DNA from: Treponema sp.
GTDB lineage: Bacteria > Spirochaetota > Spirochaetia > Treponematales > Breznakiellaceae
DNA: 7,780 nt
Direction: 5' to 3'
NCBI GenBank assembly: GCA_031288815.1
Contig: JAITQR010000149.1
Location: forward strand, 1-7,780
Shown here: positions 5,882-7,780 of the stretch, in pieces
Layout of the letters: the number at the start of each line of letters is the position of its first letter
Numbering within the stretch: the first letter of the stretch is position 1
Program-made: the position numbers and the translations under genes
The notes under the pieces: generated by a model
What the model saw: only the letters and a program-made list of their open reading frames with translations
Told to the model about the DNA's origin: nothing
The model's database searches: none

Positions 5882-7504
5882 TGTTGTCCGGAAAAGCCGC
5901 CAGTTTATGCCGTAGTGATGTACCCGGAGCCCCATCTGCCGTTCGGAGATACCCAGACTGCGGGCGGCGGCGGCCATGTTGCCCTCGGCGATTTTCAGGG
6001 ATTCCACGATCATTTCTTTTTCCAGCCGCGAAAGGGCCGCGTCCAGGGTGGTAGTGGGCTCCGTGTTGGTGGACACCGCGGACTGGAGGCTGGGGGGCAG
6101 GTTATACGAATGGATCACCTGATCGTTGGAAAGGATTACCGCCCGTTCGACGCAGTTCTCCAGTTCCCGCACGTTACCCGGCCAGGAATAACTGGTGAGG
6201 AGATCGATAGCGGGACTGGATATCCGCTTGATCCGTTTGCCGTTTTTTTCCGCGTATTTCCCGGTAAAATGATCGGCCAAAAGGACGATGTCGCTTTTCC
6301 GCTCCCTCAGGGGAGGGATATGCAGGGGAAACACGTTTAACCGGTAGAAGAGATCCTCCCGGAAGCGCCCGGCCTTTACTTCCTCTTCCAGGTTCCGGTT
6401 GGTAGCCACAATGAGCCGCACGTCCACCTTGATGGTCTCGGCTCCCCCTACCCGCTCCAGTTCCCTTTCCTGCAGCACCCGGAGCAGCTTTACCTGGATC
6501 TGGGGGGAAAGCTCCCCTATTTCGTCCAGGAAGATCGTCCCCCGGTGGGCCATTTCGAATCTGCCCTTCCGCTGGGCGGTAGCCCCGGTAAAGGCGCCTT
6601 TTTCGTGGCCGAAAAGCTCGCTTTCAATGATGGACTCCGGCAGGGCCGCGCAGTTTATCTTTACCAGCGCCGCCGCGGCCCGCCGGGAAAGCCGGTGCAG
6701 CTCCGCGGCCACCAGTTCCTTGCCGGTGCCGCTTTCCCCGGTGATCAGTACCGTGGCGTCGCTGGGAGCCACCTGGCTAAGCATGTCGTAGACTTCCCGC
6801 ATGGCGCTGCTGTTCCCGATGATCCCGCTTCCCGAAGCCAGGCTGAGGTTCCGCTCGCCGGCCGAAGGGATCTCCCCTGTCTCTGCCTCTTCACTCCGGT
6901 AGCTCCGGAACCGCTCCTCCATGATCCGTTCCCGCAGCTTAGCGGAATCCGCGATTATCGAGGAAACTTTTTCGAGGAAAGCCCGATCCAGAGCCATCCG
7001 GGTATCCGGGTTTTCCCCCTCAATACGCCGCTCCGCGCTGAGGGTTCCGATAACGCTCCCCCGGGAACGGATAGGGACACAGTAGTAGGTAAGCCCCGCC
7101 ATGTCCTCCTGAACCCGGTTCCCCGCCCGGTTAAGGAAACGGCTCTCCTGGGAAAGATCCGGCACGATGATGGCGTTGCCGCTTTCAAACACCCGGCCCA
7201 CAAGACCTTCGCCAAGACGGTAAAGCCCCCGGGCTTTTTCCTCTGTACTGAGCCCGAAAGCCTCCTCGATTCTGAGGAGCCCGGTACCCCGATCGAGCAG
7301 GGTAACCATGCCCCGGCCGAGACCCGCCCGGATTTCCAGGAGGCTCAGCAGGGGGCCCAGGGCGGTCTTAAGTTCCACATACTTGTCGAAAGTCCGGGCG
7401 ATATCGAGCAGGAGTTCCAATTCCATCCGTTCCCGGTCAGAATTGGACACGACGTTTACGGAGGATTTGCTTAAAGCCGCTTCTGTAAAGACCTCGGGTC
7501 GCAT
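5873..7504 (-). CDS. nifA: NifA-type sigma-54-dependent transcriptional activator
   Basis: A 543-residue enhancer-binding protein with GAF, AAA+ and Fis-type HTH domains. The GAF domain covers about 35-190. The AAA+ domain (about 225-465) has Walker A GESGTGKE (256-263), the sigma-54 contact loop GAFTGA (303-308), Walker B GTIFLDE (322-328), [12 protein letters not shown] (381-392) and WPGNVREL (441-448). The C-terminal HTH (about 488-537), with [20 protein letters not shown] (511-530), is of NifA type. It activates sigma-54 promoters, classically nif genes. Only three cysteines are visible (142, 285, 451), so the inter-domain Cys motif of oxygen-sensitive NifA is absent. Two in-frame TAA codons at 7518-7513 rule out a longer protein. 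No good Shine-Dalgarno precedes the ATG at 7504; Met27 is an alternative start. No nif structural gene or nifL lies in the window, so the exact target set is unproven; the sigma-54 promoter of amtB is the obvious local candidate. Confidence 0.9.
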   Translation of the reverse strand: MRPEVFTEAALSKSSVNVVSNSDRERMELELLLDIARTFDKYVELKTALGPLLSLLEIRAGLGRGMVTLLDRGTGLLRIEEAFGLSTEEKARGLYRLGEGLVGRVFESGNAIIVPDLSQESRFLNRAGNRVQEDMAGLTYYCVPIRSRGSVIGTLSAERRIEGENPDTRMALDRAFLEKVSSIIADSAKLRERIMEERFRSYRSEEAETGEIPSAGERNLSLASGSGIIGNSSAMREVYDMLSQVAPSDATVLITGESGTGKELVAAELHRLSRRAAAALVKINCAALPESIIESELFGHEKGAFTGATAQRKGRFEMAHRGTIFLDEIGELSPQIQVKLLRVLQERELERVGGAETIKVDVRLIVATNRNLEEEVKAGRFREDLFYRLNVFPLHIPPLRERKSDIVLLADHFTGKYAEKNGKRIKRISSPAIDLLTSYSWPGNVRELENCVERAVILSNDQVIHSYNLPPSLQSAVSTNTEPTTTLDAALSRLEKEMIVESLKIAEGNMAAAARSLGISERQMGLRVHHYGINWRLFRTTKM

Positions 7505-7550
7505 TGGAAGATATTATTACATTTATGTAGGATTTACCAGTGGCTTGATA

Positions 7551-7576
7551 AAGGAGGATAGGGCATGTTATTGTAA
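7551..7576 (+). other. Strong Shine-Dalgarno with a three-codon mini-ORF
   Basis: AAGGAGG at 7551-7557 is followed after 7 nt by ATG TTA TTG TAA (7565-7576), which would encode only Met-Leu-Leu. No longer ORF begins here. It could be a leader mini-ORF or the remnant of a decayed gene start, or pure chance. The region 7505-7680 otherwise holds hairpins (7581-7612 and 7615-7628) and the palindromic repeat copy B. Confidence 0.25.
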
Positions 7577-7580
7577 GGTC

Positions 7581-7628
7581 GCGTTTTCGTGGCTTAAAGG
7601 CTGAGAAAACGCATCGGGCTAAAGTCCG
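7581..7628. other. Two hairpins in the nifA-tRNA intergenic region
   Basis: GCGTTTTC (7581-7588) pairs perfectly with GAAAACGC (7605-7612), with a 16-nt loop. CGGGC (7615-7619) pairs with GTCCG (7624-7628) through one G-T pair around loop TAAA. Neither is followed by a T-run on either side, so they are not clear terminators. Function unknown. Confidence 0.5.
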
Positions 7629-7631
7629 CGG

Positions 7632-7677
7632 TTTGTCCACAAAGTAACCGACTTTGTGAACAGACACTAGTTAACCG
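7632..7677. repeat. Palindromic repeat, copy B, upstream of tRNA-Arg
   Basis: The arms TGTCCACAAAGT (7634-7645) and ACTTTGTGAACA (7651-7662) pair at 11 of 12 positions around loop AACCG. As in copy A, the odd position is C-A on the plus strand and G-U in minus-strand RNA. The right flank ACAGACACTAGTTAACCG (7660-7677) matches copy A in the same orientation, yet the loop AACCG is the reverse complement of copy A's CGGTT. This looks like a dispersed genomic palindrome. Confidence 0.8.
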
Positions 7678-7680
7678 CCC

Positions 7681-7754
7681 GCGACACTAGCTCATCCGGA
7701 TAGAGCAGCTGCCTTCTAAGCAGCAGGTGGGCCGTTCGAGTCGGCCGTGTCGCG
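7681..7754 (+). tRNA. tRNA-Arg (anticodon TCT)
   Basis: A complete 74-nt cloverleaf. The acceptor stem is GCGACAC (7681-7687) with GTGTCGC (7747-7753), 7/7 pairs, and discriminator G7754. The D stem is GCTC/GAGC (7690-7693 with 7703-7706). The anticodon stem is GCTGC/GCAGC (7708-7712 with 7720-7724), with loop CTTCTAA and anticodon TCT at 7715-7717, reading AGA and by wobble AGG. The variable loop has 5 nt. The T stem is GGCCG/CGGCC, with loop TTCGAGT. CCA is not encoded, so it must be added after transcription. It is on the opposite strand to all the protein genes here. No convincing promoter was identified upstream. Confidence 0.96.
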
Positions 7755-7780
7755 TTTGCGATTCTTTACAGGATAAGGAA

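Noticed and set aside
6545..7474. Plus-strand ORF of 309 codons antisense to nifA
   Set aside because: Opposite the conserved AAA+ and GAF coding sequence, with no domain of its own.
7681..7780. Integration site of a mobile element at the tRNA 3' end
   Set aside because: No integrase gene and no duplicated tRNA 3' segment are visible within the window.

Overview
The window is a nitrogen-assimilation locus read from the minus strand. In transcription order (right to left) it holds a NifA-type sigma-54 activator, an AmtB ammonium channel, a PII signalling protein, a type III glutamine synthetase (GlnN) and an iron/zinc-family alcohol dehydrogenase of the butanol-dehydrogenase (YqhD-like) group. 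A complete tRNA-Arg(TCT) lies on the plus strand at the right edge. The combination of GlnN-type glutamine synthetase, NifA with a GAF domain, sigma-54 promoter and moderately GC-rich genes fits a diazotrophic, fermentative anaerobe. The protein flavour suggests a termite-gut type Treponema (T. primitia / T. azotonutricium group). That assignment is an inference from recall, not a database result.

Layout. 1-246: gene-free, with two copies of a ~59 nt repeat ending in a GC-rich hairpin, and between them a minus-strand terminator. 247-1434: alcohol dehydrogenase. 1461-1496: a strong intrinsic terminator for glnN, lying directly in front of the dehydrogenase start. 1587-3737: glnN. 3738-3876: a structured leader with a possible sigma-70 promoter, alternative hairpins and a 14-bp palindromic repeat. 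3877-4218: PII gene, 11 nt after amtB, its Shine-Dalgarno sharing a base with the amtB stop codon. 4230-5588: amtB with a GTG start and a near-perfect -24/-12 sigma-54 promoter at 5626-5642. 5589-5872: intergenic region with the sigma-54 promoter and a diverged palindromic repeat. 5873-7504: nifA. 7505-7680: hairpins and a second copy of the palindromic repeat. 7681-7754: tRNA-Arg.

How the genes work together. AmtB brings in ammonium, PII senses 2-oxoglutarate/ATP/ADP and can plug AmtB, and GlnN fixes ammonium into glutamine. The activator just upstream belongs to the class needed to fire the sigma-54 promoter in front of amtB, so regulator and target promoter may form a local circuit; this is inferred. 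Two points depart from the textbook scheme: the PII lacks Tyr51, the uridylylation site, and the NifA has neither a NifL neighbour nor the inter-domain cysteine motif of oxygen-sensitive NifA. I see no wholly new system. The most unusual items are the unmodifiable PII, the cysteine-rich N-terminus of GlnN, and two related palindromes whose loop sequences are inverted relative to each other.
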